From positions 1 through 33,176 of the IMG/VR virus record IMGVR_UViG_3300010883_000212: a stretch of DNA of 33,176 nt. One strand, 5' to 3'. The position numbers were made by a program, and so were the translations under genes. Below are positions 12,869-21,842 of the stretch, piece by piece. The notes under the pieces were generated by a model that searched no databases, had not been told where the DNA came from, and was given only the letters and a program-made list of their open reading frames with translations. This DNA is from a virus. Position 1 is the stretch's first letter, and every line of letters begins with the position of its first letter.

Positions 12869-14251
12869 ATGTCAGATATAGGATTAGCAGGAATTTCAAC
12901 AACATCTCTTAATAAAGTAGGACCTAATGGTGAAATGTTAGCTGGAAGTGCTTTTCCAGGGTTAGATGCTTTTGGCGGAAGTGTACCGAAGGTAGGAACA
13001 ACTACAGCAGGTGACGGATTTAGAAACTTAAATTTTGATGATTTATCTGGTCAAGTTAAAACAGCTACAAAATCATTAGAAGGATTGCTAAACGGATTGT
13101 TTAGCTCAAAACGAAGATCTGATTTAAAATATCCTCTTGAAACTGACAGTCCAGCGTATCAAGCCAGAGTTCAATTTAGAATGTTTTCACTGCAACCTAT
13201 GATTGATGGTGAAAGCCAAAAAAACTTTGATAAAGTTGCAAATGATAATTTAAAAAGTTTATTAGAATCCTCTGCAAAAACTCAAGATGTACGAGCTCAA
13301 GTTGATAGTTTTGGCTATGCTGGAAGAAATAGTGGTACAGCTAAAGCAGGAATAGATGGACCATCATCTGCTGCAGCGTCTGCTACAGGCAGTTCGGCTG
13401 CAACTGGAGCAAACAAGACGGCATCGAAAGAAAGTGGTCAAGATTTAGAAAAAACTATAACAGATAAACTTGCAGGATCACAATTTGTGAAGCAAGCTAG
13501 CAAACATATTATGGGAGGTGTTGAGTTTAAACCTGTAAGAAACACTCCAATAGTAGATATGTATTTTCCTATCACTATGCAATTTAATGATAATGCGCAA
13601 TATGATAATGCATCATTAGGTGCTTTTGGTGGAGCTGTTGAAGGAGCAATGCAGCAAGGTGGTGGAGCTCTTGAATCAGTATTAGGAGAATTTAATAACG
13701 GTTTGGTAAGTATGTTTGATGCTGTATCAGGTAATAAAAAACTTTCAGAAGCTGCTTTTAGAGTAGGCTTGGCTCGAGTTATTGATAAAGCTACTATGCT
13801 AAATTCCGGTGTAGCTAATGCATTGACACTTCAAAATAGAACAATAATTAATCCAAATATAAGAGCTTTATTTAGAGGCGTGGGTTTACGTGAATTTACA
13901 TTTCAGTTTAAGATGATTGCTCGTTCTCAATTAGAGGCAGAAGTAATAAGACAAATAGTTCAGCACTTTAGAGAAGAAATGTACCCTGGAACTTTTGATA
14001 TTGATCAATTAGGCGGCGCCGATATTGGATTTAAATTTCCTAATGTTTTCCAAATACAATTTAATTATAACGGCGTGCCTAATAGAAATATTCCAAAAAT
14101 AGAATATTGTTATTTACGTAATGTTAGTACTTCAATAAATCCAACTGGAGGAGCTTTTAGAAGAGACGGTCAACCGAATGAAGTTGATTTAACATTAAGT
14201 TTTGTTGAATACAAAACTCTAAATAAAAAAGATATAAGGGCAGGATACTAA
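12869..14251 (+). CDS. 48: Baseplate tail tube cap protein gp48
   Basis: 460 residues. The C-terminal third is the gp48 signature: RTIINPNIRALFRGVGLREF, FQFKMIARSQLEAEVIRQIV, HFREEMYPGTF, FPNVFQIQFNYNG, IEYCYLRNVSTSINPTG and DLTLSFVEYKTLNKKDI. In T4, gp48 joins gp54 on the hub and starts the tail tube. T4 gp48 is 364 aa; the extra length here comes from a Gly/Ala/Ser-rich region (about 145-180) and a longer N-terminus. AAGGA precedes the ATG. The stop overlaps the gp53 ATG by 1 nt. First gene of the long plus-strand late operon. Confidence 0.88.
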   Translation: MSDIGLAGISTTSLNKVGPNGEMLAGSAFPGLDAFGGSVPKVGTTTAGDGFRNLNFDDLSGQVKTATKSLEGLLNGLFSSKRRSDLKYPLETDSPAYQARVQFRMFSLQPMIDGESQKNFDKVANDNLKSLLESSAKTQDVRAQVDSFGYAGRNSGTAKAGIDGPSSAAASATGSSAATGANKTASKESGQDLEKTITDKLAGSQFVKQASKHIMGGVEFKPVRNTPIVDMYFPITMQFNDNAQYDNASLGAFGGAVEGAMQQGGGALESVLGEFNNGLVSMFDAVSGNKKLSEAAFRVGLARVIDKATMLNSGVANALTLQNRTIINPNIRALFRGVGLREFTFQFKMIARSQLEAEVIRQIVQHFREEMYPGTFDIDQLGGADIGFKFPNVFQIQFNYNGVPNRNIPKIEYCYLRNVSTSINPTGGAFRRDGQPNEVDLTLSFVEYKTLNKKDIRAGY

Positions 14252-15009
14252 TGAAATATTTTAAAGATTTTCAAGACGTCTTTTATAATTTTGGCAATGA
14301 AGCACAACCAACTTTAATTCAAAATATATCAAAATATGTAGATATAATAGATCAAGTAAAAGATGATATTGCATTTTTAACTTTTTATACTATACAAGAA
14401 GGAAATAGGCCTGACCAAGTTTCTATTGAATTGTATGATACACCATTGTATTATTGGACCTTATATCTGTTAAATGATAACATAAGACAACAAGGCTGGC
14501 CTTTAAACAATGTTGAGTTTCAAACCTATATTAAAAAAATATTTCCTAATACAGTAATAACTACAAGACAAAACATTTCAACCAACTTTAAAGTTGGTCA
14601 AACTCTAACTGGCAATACATCTGGCGCTAGCGGAACAATTATAAGAAGAAATCTAGATTTAGGTCAAATCGTCGTTGAAGGTAAACCATCTTTCAGAACA
14701 TCAGGTGAAACTATTACATCTACTAATTCAAGTGGCGTTTTAGAATCTATTATAGCAGTATCAAGTTCTGATGAACATAACGCTGCAAATTACTATACTG
14801 ACACATCTGGCGGCATAGTTGATTTAAGTGTTGATAGTGCAAATGGAGCTAACCCTGGTGATTTACTTGCGCCAGGTGCACTAAAAAATGAAATTACAAA
14901 TGAACAAGCTTACTACAATGTTAATGAAAGCCTTAGACAAATAAGAGTCATTAGACCTAACTTAATAAATAACATTGTATCTGGTTATAAAAAAGCAGTA
15001 AGAGAATAA
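14251..15009 (+). CDS. 53: Baseplate wedge protein gp53 with inserted beta module
   Basis: 252 residues. The N-terminal half contains the gp53 motif DTPLYYWTLYLLND and QQGWPLNNVEFQTYI; the C-terminus NESLRQIRVIRP is also typical. Between them (about 110-160) is an inserted beta-rich module, FKVGQTLTGNTSGASGTI ... TSGETITSTNSSG, which explains the excess over T4 gp53 (196 aa). In T4, gp53 staples neighbouring wedges together around the hub. It is coupled to gp48 by a 1-nt overlap. Confidence 0.85.
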   Translation: MKYFKDFQDVFYNFGNEAQPTLIQNISKYVDIIDQVKDDIAFLTFYTIQEGNRPDQVSIELYDTPLYYWTLYLLNDNIRQQGWPLNNVEFQTYIKKIFPNTVITTRQNISTNFKVGQTLTGNTSGASGTIIRRNLDLGQIVVEGKPSFRTSGETITSTNSSGVLESIIAVSSSDEHNAANYYTDTSGGIVDLSVDSANGANPGDLLAPGALKNEITNEQAYYNVNESLRQIRVIRPNLINNIVSGYKKAVRE

Positions 15010-15010
15010 C

Positions 15011-16369
15011 GTGTCTGAATTAGCAATTGAAACGAGAAGTGACTATCAGCTACTATCTGCTGAAATAACAAACAGTGATAGAACTGTTGACTTATCTGTT
15101 GACATAAAGCGTTTGATATCGTCATTTCAAATATTTGAACATATCGAAAAATCATATTTGACTGCAGAAGTTGTCTTTGCTGATACTGCAAATCTTTTGC
15201 AAGATATAGATTTTCAAGGTGGTGAGAAATTAACTTTAGAAATATGTCAATCAGAAGAAAGAAATGAAGGCTTTACTATCAAAAAAGACTTTTTGATCAA
15301 TAGAATTGAAAGTGTTACAAGAGCTGATGAAGCTACTGATGCTGTTATGTTACATTGTGTCGAATACCATGTATTTAAATCTTCATTGCAAAATATAAGT
15401 AGATCATATATCGGTTCTGCAAGTAAAATTATTTCTAAGATATTAAGTGAATACACAGAAAGAGATTTGTTGTCTTTAGGCACTGAATCTGTGAATGATT
15501 TAAAAGTTATTATACCAAATTTAAATCCTCTTGAGGCATGCGATTGGTTAAAGAAAAGAGCAGTAAGTGAAACTGGAATGCCTTATTATCTTTATTCGGT
15601 TTTAGGCGTAGATAATTTAATTATGAGAGATTTAGGTAGCATGCTAGAAGATCCAGTAATTAATAAAAGTGTTCCTTTTATATACGCACCTAGTTTAAAT
15701 ACAGCTCAGCTCGGGCCACGAAAATACTATAATATAATGGATTTCAAAATTTCTGATAATGAAGATTTACGCTCAATAATTAGTGAAGGTTTAGTCGGAG
15801 GTGAATATTATTTCTATAATACTATGACAGCTGTTCCATATAGAGTAAAGTTTGATGTTGAAGAAGTCTTTCAAGATTTAGCTAGAAAAAATTTATTAGG
15901 TGGAGAAAATGAAAGATTTGTTTATGCACCCGATTATAAAATAAAAGATCAAAAAATTTCAAAATATAATTCTCGTTCGATAACACAGATATCACAAAGT
16001 GGTGCATATGAAAATGGATTAAGAAGTAACTTTAGAAGTTACCAAGACGACAATTCTGCAAGTAATCATAAAAGAAAAATAATAGCAGCATCTTTAAAAT
16101 CATTCTTATCAAAAGCGCCGATTCAGATTACTGTAAAAGGTAGAGAATTTTTAACAGCTGATGAAAATTACACTATAGGTAAAGTTATTAGAATATTATT
16201 TATTGATACTGTTAGTTCATCTACAAATCAAAAGAAATTGTCATTTGATAGTAAGAAATCTGGAGATTACGTAATATGTGCAGCAAGGCATGTTTTTGAC
16301 GATGAAAATTACAACACTACTTTATTGTGTGGTAAACTTGGTTCACTAACTGAGGATATAGTATTATGA
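15011..16369 (+). CDS. 27: Baseplate hub protein gp27
   Basis: 452 residues from a GTG start, 1 nt after the gp53 stop. The sequence is rich in strands and matches the gp27/gpD-type hub fold: EHIEKSYLTAEVVFADTANL, KDFLINRIESVTR, LHCVEYHVFKSSLQNISRSY, LNPLEACDWLKKRAV, and a C-terminal KGREFLTADENYTIGKVIRI. T4 gp27 (391 aa) forms a trimeric ring adapting the six-fold wedge to the three-fold gp5 spike. It is followed, by a 4-nt overlap (ATGA), by the gp5 gene, its binding partner, which supports the call. Confidence 0.85.
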   Translation: MSELAIETRSDYQLLSAEITNSDRTVDLSVDIKRLISSFQIFEHIEKSYLTAEVVFADTANLLQDIDFQGGEKLTLEICQSEERNEGFTIKKDFLINRIESVTRADEATDAVMLHCVEYHVFKSSLQNISRSYIGSASKIISKILSEYTERDLLSLGTESVNDLKVIIPNLNPLEACDWLKKRAVSETGMPYYLYSVLGVDNLIMRDLGSMLEDPVINKSVPFIYAPSLNTAQLGPRKYYNIMDFKISDNEDLRSIISEGLVGGEYYFYNTMTAVPYRVKFDVEEVFQDLARKNLLGGENERFVYAPDYKIKDQKISKYNSRSITQISQSGAYENGLRSNFRSYQDDNSASNHKRKIIAASLKSFLSKAPIQITVKGREFLTADENYTIGKVIRILFIDTVSSSTNQKKLSFDSKKSGDYVICAARHVFDDENYNTTLLCGKLGSLTEDIVL

Positions 16370-17211
16370 GTCAAATGTTTTATGGTGATCACAATCGATG
16401 GTTCGTAGGTTTAGTCATAGATGTTAATGATCCTCTTAAGCTCGATAGAGTAAAAGTAAGAATACAAGGGATACACACACATGATACAACATTGATTCCT
16501 AATGCAGATTTACCTTGGGCTCAAGTAACAATACCTGTTACAGAAGGTGGCAGTTCTGGCATAGGCGCTAATAGCAGTATAAAGCCAAGAGCACAAGTGT
16601 TTGGATTTTTCTTAGATGGAAAAAACTCGCAATTGCCATTAGTAATAGGCTCTATACCTAAAATTGAATCTTACGCTAATCAAAGCGGAGATGAAGACAA
16701 TAGGCTTCCATCATTTGATAAAAAATCTGGAGTTGGCAATATTGATTTAGATTTAGATGGTAATTCGAATATAGAAAAAGCTTTTAACTTTTTTGTTTCA
16801 GAAGAAGGCGGTAATTACAGTATGGAACAAGCATGTGGAATAATAGGTAACTTTTGTCAAGAGTCTGGTCCTACTGTAGATCCAAGAGCAGTTGCACCAA
16901 CTGAAGGCTCTACGGGCATAGCGCAGTGGAATCCAGCTGCAGCCGCTGGAAACAGATTAGGCCAACTAATAGAATATTCAAACGCATTAGGTTTAGATCA
17001 TTTAACATTAGGTGCACAACTACTTTTTACTAAGTATGAGTTAGAAACATTTAACTACTTAGGTGATGGCCAGTTAAGAAAATCAACTACAGTCAAGAGA
17101 GCAGCTGAGTTATTTCAAGATAATTATGAAAGACCTAATAAGCAATTTGCACATACAGAAAAAAGAATAAGCTACGCAAAAGAAGTATTCAATAAATTGG
17201 TGAACGTATAA
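16366..17211 (+). CDS. 5: gp5-like hub protein: OB fold plus tail lysozyme
   Basis: 281 residues. Residues 1-105 form the gp5 OB domain (WFVGLVIDVNDPLKLDRVKV, DLPWAQVTIP, FFLDGKNSQLPLVIGSIP). Residues about 130-275 form a phage tail lysozyme domain: YSMEQACGIIGNFCQESG with the candidate catalytic Glu, DPRAV, STGIAQWN. It would cut peptidoglycan during injection. Unlike T4 gp5 (575 aa) the protein stops after the lysozyme; the beta-helical spike is on a separate gene (19340), two genes downstream. It overlaps gp27 by 4 nt and the next gene by 1 nt. Confidence 0.88.
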   Translation: MSQMFYGDHNRWFVGLVIDVNDPLKLDRVKVRIQGIHTHDTTLIPNADLPWAQVTIPVTEGGSSGIGANSSIKPRAQVFGFFLDGKNSQLPLVIGSIPKIESYANQSGDEDNRLPSFDKKSGVGNIDLDLDGNSNIEKAFNFFVSEEGGNYSMEQACGIIGNFCQESGPTVDPRAVAPTEGSTGIAQWNPAAAAGNRLGQLIEYSNALGLDHLTLGAQLLFTKYELETFNYLGDGQLRKSTTVKRAAELFQDNYERPNKQFAHTEKRISYAKEVFNKLVNV

Positions 17212-19340
17212 TGACAATTAAAATATTTTTAAATTCTAATAAGCTTCAAATACCACCCGGATCTTTACTTCATAGTGTGAAGTTAAGAACTGATTTTACT
17301 CCAGAACAAATAGCTATAGGTATAAAAAGTCCTACGTATGTGAATCTGACAGATTCACTATACAAATATAATGACGTTGCAGGCATAATAAACATAGCTC
17401 GTGTATACGATAAAATTGAAGTTGATTTTACTGATAGTGGATTGGCCAATTATGACAAGTTTGGCCGATTGGTTTCAAAGGAAGATGTCAATAAAGCTGC
17501 TAAAAATAATCAACCTTTTTTCTCTACTAAATTAGAAGCACAACAAGAAAGCAAAATTAGTAACGAAGGAACAATAATAGGAGACTTCAAACAAGTAGGA
17601 GGGTTTAAGTCTTTATCCCCATTTGCTAAAGAAGGTGAAGCAATAAGTAAAAGAGCTATGCCCGTAAAATTAACTTCATCAGTCGGCGATGGAAGTTTAG
17701 CTGCTATAGCCACAAATACATCTCAACTTACATCAATTCTTGGTAGTAATCCAGCCGCAACAGGTACGTTAAAAAGAATTGTTACGAGTGGAGCTCCAGC
17801 TTCGTTGCTTAAACAAATGCAAAGAAATTTACCTAAGCTTTCACCGCAAAAATTAAGAACATTTGCAGCTAACGTTTCTGTTAGTCCTTCAAATAGTATC
17901 GAAGCACTTAAGCCAGAAAAGAGTCCGTCTCTAGTTTCGGTACAAGCTGCATCTAAGATTTACAAAGATAAATTAAAATTAAAGTTAAATTCTGGAGGAT
18001 TTGATTTAAATCCACTTAATAGATTTCCAGGAATGGGCAGAACTAAACAAAATTTAGCTGCACAACTTGTAGGTACACTATTAAATAAAGTAGGAAGTGC
18101 ATTTGGCAACATATTAAATGGACTTAAAGTTTTTGGTGATAATCCAGCACCATCTATAATTTCAGCGTTTGGAGGAAACATAAAAGACTTGATTGAAGTC
18201 GGAGGATCTCAAACTAATGTTTCAAGCTATATGAATAAAGGAAATTTAGTAAACATCAAAACACCCAAAATTCAATATATTTTACAAGATCGAAATGCTT
18301 TCTTAGGATATGCTACTCCAGACGACTACGAATTTACATTTGTTAATTCTACTGAAGAGCTAATACAAGAATTTAAGTTAAGTGCAAGAGGCCCAAACAA
18401 TGAAAATGATGACGCAATCGGTGGATTGTTTGTTCATGAAACTCTAAAATTCACTGGTCCTCCAGAGAAAGCTAATGCCAAAGCTATGAATGATGGTGTT
18501 AAAAGAGCTCAATTAAAATTTCTTACAAAAGAAATAAAAGACACTAATACTGCATCAGATGACAAAACGGCTGCAGAAACAGCACTTGAAAGAATATCAA
18601 TTAAACCTAATGATTATGGATTGAATTCACATTATCTAATATTAACAGATGGCTCTTTGCAAAGAGGCAGACCTATAGGCAAAACTCGTACGCCTATATC
18701 ATATCCGAGATTTTATAAAACTGGCCTTCAACTTACTTTTTGTTCAGGCGGCAAAACTCCGAATTCGAAAATGTTTGAAACTTATGATAGATTTTTAAAA
18801 GCTTGGTTCGCAGTATTTCCAGATTGCGGTGTGTATGGCAATAATGAAGTAAGTGATCGTACACAAAATTCTTTTGATGTAAGACAAAGTGTAAAATCAA
18901 AATTTAGATTTGTTTATCGCTACGATGATTTATCTGAGCTAGATGAGTTTCCAAGTAAAGTTGAAAGAGTAATTACAAAACCAACAACTATAGCTAAAAC
19001 TTCATCTACAATAACTAAACCAGTAACTTTTGCTGAAGCAAATCAAAATATTAAAGAAGTATTAGAAAGTAAAGAATTTAATGATGATATAGACAGTGCG
19101 TTTAATAAAGCTGGAGCTGCATTAGCACAATTAAACGGTGAAGAAAGAAATGCAATTGCAACTAAATTCGGAGCTGAAAATTTACCGCAAAGTGATTTAA
19201 AGGCAAAGATGGATACGGATTTTAAAAATGCTCAATCATTCATGAAAGAAAAAAATAAACAACTTAATAGTATTATCGGCAAAACAAATACAGATAATAC
19301 AAGTGTGAAGACGTTTGCAGATAAGTTAAGGAGACCATAA
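17211..19340 (+). CDS. Large hub-associated protein with degenerate amidase_2-like domain
   Basis: 709 residues. The N-terminal 70 residues are strand-rich, then a long Ala/Ser/Lys linker. Residues about 400-570 resemble an N-acetylmuramoyl-L-alanine amidase (amidase_2): GLFVHET supplies the first zinc His, NSHYLILTDGSLQRGRPI is the typical hairpin, GLQLTFCSGG the central strand, and GVYGNNEVSD ... SFDV the final loop. In active enzymes that loop reads GHNE...C/D-PG; here the second His is Asn and the last Cys/Asp ligand is missing, so the zinc site looks lost. The C-terminus is helical and charged. Located between the lysozyme and spike genes, it probably belongs to the hub or spike, with a structural or cell-wall binding role. 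Confidence 0.7.
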   Translation: MTIKIFLNSNKLQIPPGSLLHSVKLRTDFTPEQIAIGIKSPTYVNLTDSLYKYNDVAGIINIARVYDKIEVDFTDSGLANYDKFGRLVSKEDVNKAAKNNQPFFSTKLEAQQESKISNEGTIIGDFKQVGGFKSLSPFAKEGEAISKRAMPVKLTSSVGDGSLAAIATNTSQLTSILGSNPAATGTLKRIVTSGAPASLLKQMQRNLPKLSPQKLRTFAANVSVSPSNSIEALKPEKSPSLVSVQAASKIYKDKLKLKLNSGGFDLNPLNRFPGMGRTKQNLAAQLVGTLLNKVGSAFGNILNGLKVFGDNPAPSIISAFGGNIKDLIEVGGSQTNVSSYMNKGNLVNIKTPKIQYILQDRNAFLGYATPDDYEFTFVNSTEELIQEFKLSARGPNNENDDAIGGLFVHETLKFTGPPEKANAKAMNDGVKRAQLKFLTKEIKDTNTASDDKTAAETALERISIKPNDYGLNSHYLILTDGSLQRGRPIGKTRTPISYPRFYKTGLQLTFCSGGKTPNSKMFETYDRFLKAWFAVFPDCGVYGNNEVSDRTQNSFDVRQSVKSKFRFVYRYDDLSELDEFPSKVERVITKPTTIAKTSSTITKPVTFAEANQNIKEVLESKEFNDDIDSAFNKAGAALAQLNGEERNAIATKFGAENLPQSDLKAKMDTDFKNAQSFMKEKNKQLNSIIGKTNTDNTSVKTFADKLRRP

Positions 19341-20713
19341 TGGCAGAAGTTGATCAAATTGATCCTAGTGAATTAGAATCGATACAGAACCCAGATGATG
19401 GAAGATCTGACCCAGATAAAAGATTTCCTAAGAAAGAATATGTTGGTGTTTCATCTGTAAACAATATTGCACGTGGCACACGTGTTAAAAATGTTTATAC
19501 TGGGGGGAGTATTCCAGGTATGGACCTCGAATTAAACGACGAGCCGTCAACACAATATCCAGAAAACCAAGTGAAAGAAACATCATCTGGTCATGTTGTC
19601 GAGTATGATGACACTAATGGCCGTGAACGAGTAATGATAAGACATAGAACTGGATCTGGCGTTGAAATGAGAGCGGATGGAACTGTTATATTAAGTTCAA
19701 CAAATAACACGTTAAGAATAGTTGCAGCTAATGAAAAAGTCATAGTTGAAGGCGATGGTGAGGTTGTATACAATGGCAATTTAAAAATGAGAGTTGCAGG
19801 TGATTTTGATTTAGAAGTTGGTGGTGATTTTAATGTTAATGTCACAGGCAACAAAGAAGAAATAATTAAAAGTTCTCTAATAGAATCTGTATCTAAAAAC
19901 AAAACTATGACTGTAGGAGAAAATAAAGCCGAAACTATTGTAGGTGCTGATGTACTAACTGTTTTAAAAGATAAAGATATAATGGTTAAAGGTGCTTTTG
20001 AAACCAATGTTCAAGGCGCGATAGAATTAGATGCTGGTGGTACTTTAATGATGAGTAGTGAATCTAGAATTATCTCGTCTTCACCATACACGAACATTAG
20101 TGCAGATGAGATTTCAGTGGCCGCACCTGTTGGAACAATTGGAGGTGATGAGATTGTAATGTATGCTAAAGCTGCTCACATACCAAGAATTAATTCTACA
20201 TCAATGCATGCTACAACATTTCATGGCACTTTAAACGGTAAAGCTTCTTTTGCTGCAAAAGCAGATCAAGCTGGTTCTGCACCAACAGGACCAGGTTCAG
20301 GTGGTGGAAGTCAAACTGTTGAGACAGCGACAGACAAAACAACAGAACAGCCAACCGCATCATTGTTAAATTCTATATTAAACACTTCGCCATCATTTGG
20401 TGTAAGACAAGTTGAAGTCGATACATTTCAAGATTTAAAGCATTCAGTTGACAGAAGTAGATCTTATGGAGGTATATCTAAAGATGATTTGACTACAAAA
20501 TCTGCAAGATCAAAATTAAGAGATCCTAATAATATTTCTAATGAAACATTTATGGGAGAAATACTTTCAGATGGAACTGTGTCAAAAGATGCAACAAATG
20601 CCATACCTCCAAAATTTGGTAGATCAGTTAGTGCAAACAATACATCGCAAAGAGGCACAGAAGCAATAGGCCCATCAAATCCGAAAGCAAAGGTATACCA
20701 AAGTGGCACGTAA
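19340..20713 (+). CDS. gp5-type beta-helix spike protein
   Basis: 457 residues. After a short N-terminus and SGHVVEYDDTNGRERVMIRH, residues about 105-280 are a run of short alternating strands (AANEKVIVEGDGEVVYNGNL, MRVAGDFDLEVGGDFNVNV, MTVGENKAETI) that form the triple beta-helix needle in gp5 C-terminal domains. The tail is Gly/Ser/Thr-rich with TGPGSGGGS and includes an undefined C-terminal 120 residues. It pierces the outer membrane in T4. Here it is encoded apart from the OB and lysozyme domains. It overlaps the next gene by 11 nt. Confidence 0.8.
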   Translation: MAEVDQIDPSELESIQNPDDGRSDPDKRFPKKEYVGVSSVNNIARGTRVKNVYTGGSIPGMDLELNDEPSTQYPENQVKETSSGHVVEYDDTNGRERVMIRHRTGSGVEMRADGTVILSSTNNTLRIVAANEKVIVEGDGEVVYNGNLKMRVAGDFDLEVGGDFNVNVTGNKEEIIKSSLIESVSKNKTMTVGENKAETIVGADVLTVLKDKDIMVKGAFETNVQGAIELDAGGTLMMSSESRIISSSPYTNISADEISVAAPVGTIGGDEIVMYAKAAHIPRINSTSMHATTFHGTLNGKASFAAKADQAGSAPTGPGSGGGSQTVETATDKTTEQPTASLLNSILNTSPSFGVRQVEVDTFQDLKHSVDRSRSYGGISKDDLTTKSARSKLRDPNNISNETFMGEILSDGTVSKDATNAIPPKFGRSVSANNTSQRGTEAIGPSNPKAKVYQSGT

Positions 20714-21338
20714 AATAAATGTAATTCCAGACGCGCAATACGATCCTACATTTCAGCCAGAAATAACTGGTCGTACAAGATTAGCACATAGCGTAACATT
20801 ATCTAAATTTTTAGGTAGTTACAATGATCCTGTGAGTATAAGTCATTTAGATAGTGATGATAAATTATTACTAGCAAAACAATATTATTTGCATACTCAA
20901 GTGTTGCAATCTATCAATTCGTCACCTGGACTAAGAGGCATAGCATTATTTGAAAAGTTTAGAATGATTGTTTCTGAAGGATTTTATAGAGAAGGCCCAA
21001 ATGAAGATTTAGACGTTACTGATGGTATTAATTATTTAAAGACAAATGGAAGAGCTGTTGTTTATGAACTTATCGGTGAAGATGGACACATAGCATTTGA
21101 TAAAACATTTGATCTAGCTGTTTACTTAAAGAACAACATAGACTTTGATAAGATCATATTAAATTATGATAGTTATAATCCAAACGGATCTTTGCACGTG
21201 GATATAGTATTAATTATGCCAGAAATAATATCACCATGGAGCGTTTCATATAACAATATCATTGAAACAAGATTTAACAATTCGGTGCAGTCTACTGGTG
21301 AATTATTAGAAATCGGTGATGAGCAAACTGACGAATAA
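20703..21338 (+). CDS. Possible M15-like (degenerate) phage protein
   Basis: 211 residues from a GTG start overlapping the spike gene. The segment LAVYLKNNIDFDKIILNYDS ... GSLHVDIVL resembles the end of M15 D-Ala-D-Ala carboxypeptidase-type domains (FDqlI.E... W.HvS), including the third zinc His. The first motif SxHxxGxAxD is not evident; only GEDGHIAFD is present. It may therefore be an inactive relative or another fold. Located between the spike and gp25, so probably part of the hub or wedge. A late promoter for gp25 follows its stop. Confidence 0.6.
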   Translation: MARKINVIPDAQYDPTFQPEITGRTRLAHSVTLSKFLGSYNDPVSISHLDSDDKLLLAKQYYLHTQVLQSINSSPGLRGIALFEKFRMIVSEGFYREGPNEDLDVTDGINYLKTNGRAVVYELIGEDGHIAFDKTFDLAVYLKNNIDFDKIILNYDSYNPNGSLHVDIVLIMPEIISPWSVSYNNIIETRFNNSVQSTGELLEIGDEQTDE

Positions 21339-21342
21339 ATTG

Positions 21343-21350
21343 TATAAATA
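21343..21350 (+). promoter_or_regulatory. T4-type late promoter before gp25
   Basis: TATAAATA 19 nt before the gp25 ATG; with T4 geometry transcription starts near 21356, leaving a short leader with AAAGGAAA as ribosome binding site. Confidence 0.75.
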
Positions 21351-21368
21351 ATCAATAAAGGAAACACT

Positions 21369-21842
21369 ATGCCAACAAGAGTTTTTGCAAATGAAGATGG
21401 AAATATTAGTAAGAAGTCTATTATGGTTTCAAGAACACGTGAAGACAAAGACATAGATGCAACGTTTAGTGCTAAGTTTGTTGGATTAGATGCTAATGGT
21501 AATAATTTACCAGGTGATATTTTTAAAAAAACAAACGCCGCAGCTGTTAAGCAATCATTAAGAAATTTACTATTGACGAATTTTACCGAGAGACCTTTCA
21601 TGCATAGGTTTGGTGGAAATTTGACAGATATGTTATTTAGATTAAGCACTGAAATAGATGATGCCAATTTAGAGAATGATATAACTTCGTCAATACAAAC
21701 TTATGAGCCGAGAGCTCAAGTTTTAAGCATAAATAGTATTATAGGTGCAGACAACAATGAAGTAAGAGTAACAGTAAGATTTTTAGTAATATCTACATTA
21801 CAACAAGATACTGTAGAAATAAATTTAACAAGGTTAAGATAA
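21369..21842 (+). CDS. 25: Baseplate wedge protein gp25
   Basis: 157 residues of the GPW/gp25 family. KTNAAAVKQSLRNLLLTNF, ERPFMHRFGGNLTDMLF and IQTYEPRAQVLSI are the family motifs (the EPR is nearly invariant). It is longer than T4 gp25 (132 aa) by an N-terminal extension. gp25 joins gp6 and gp53 in the wedge and contacts the sheath; the family resembles a lysozyme-like fold in name only. It abuts the gp6 ATG without a gap. Confidence 0.92.
   Translation: MPTRVFANEDGNISKKSIMVSRTREDKDIDATFSAKFVGLDANGNNLPGDIFKKTNAAAVKQSLRNLLLTNFTERPFMHRFGGNLTDMLFRLSTEIDDANLENDITSSIQTYEPRAQVLSINSIIGADNNEVRVTVRFLVISTLQQDTVEINLTRLR

Noticed and set aside
12808-12870. Longer gp4 start at ATG 12870
   Set aside because: Adds a hydrophobic AT-rich stretch not found in the family; MAYSGRY at 12807 matches T4 gp4.
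19591-20007. 138-codon open frame on the minus strand opposite the spike gene
   Set aside because: Low-complexity Ser/Thr/Pro translation, a shadow of the repetitive beta-helix coding on the plus strand.
21173-21667. 164-codon open frame on the minus strand opposite gp25
   Set aside because: Overlaps two well-supported genes, no ribosome binding site or recognisable domain.
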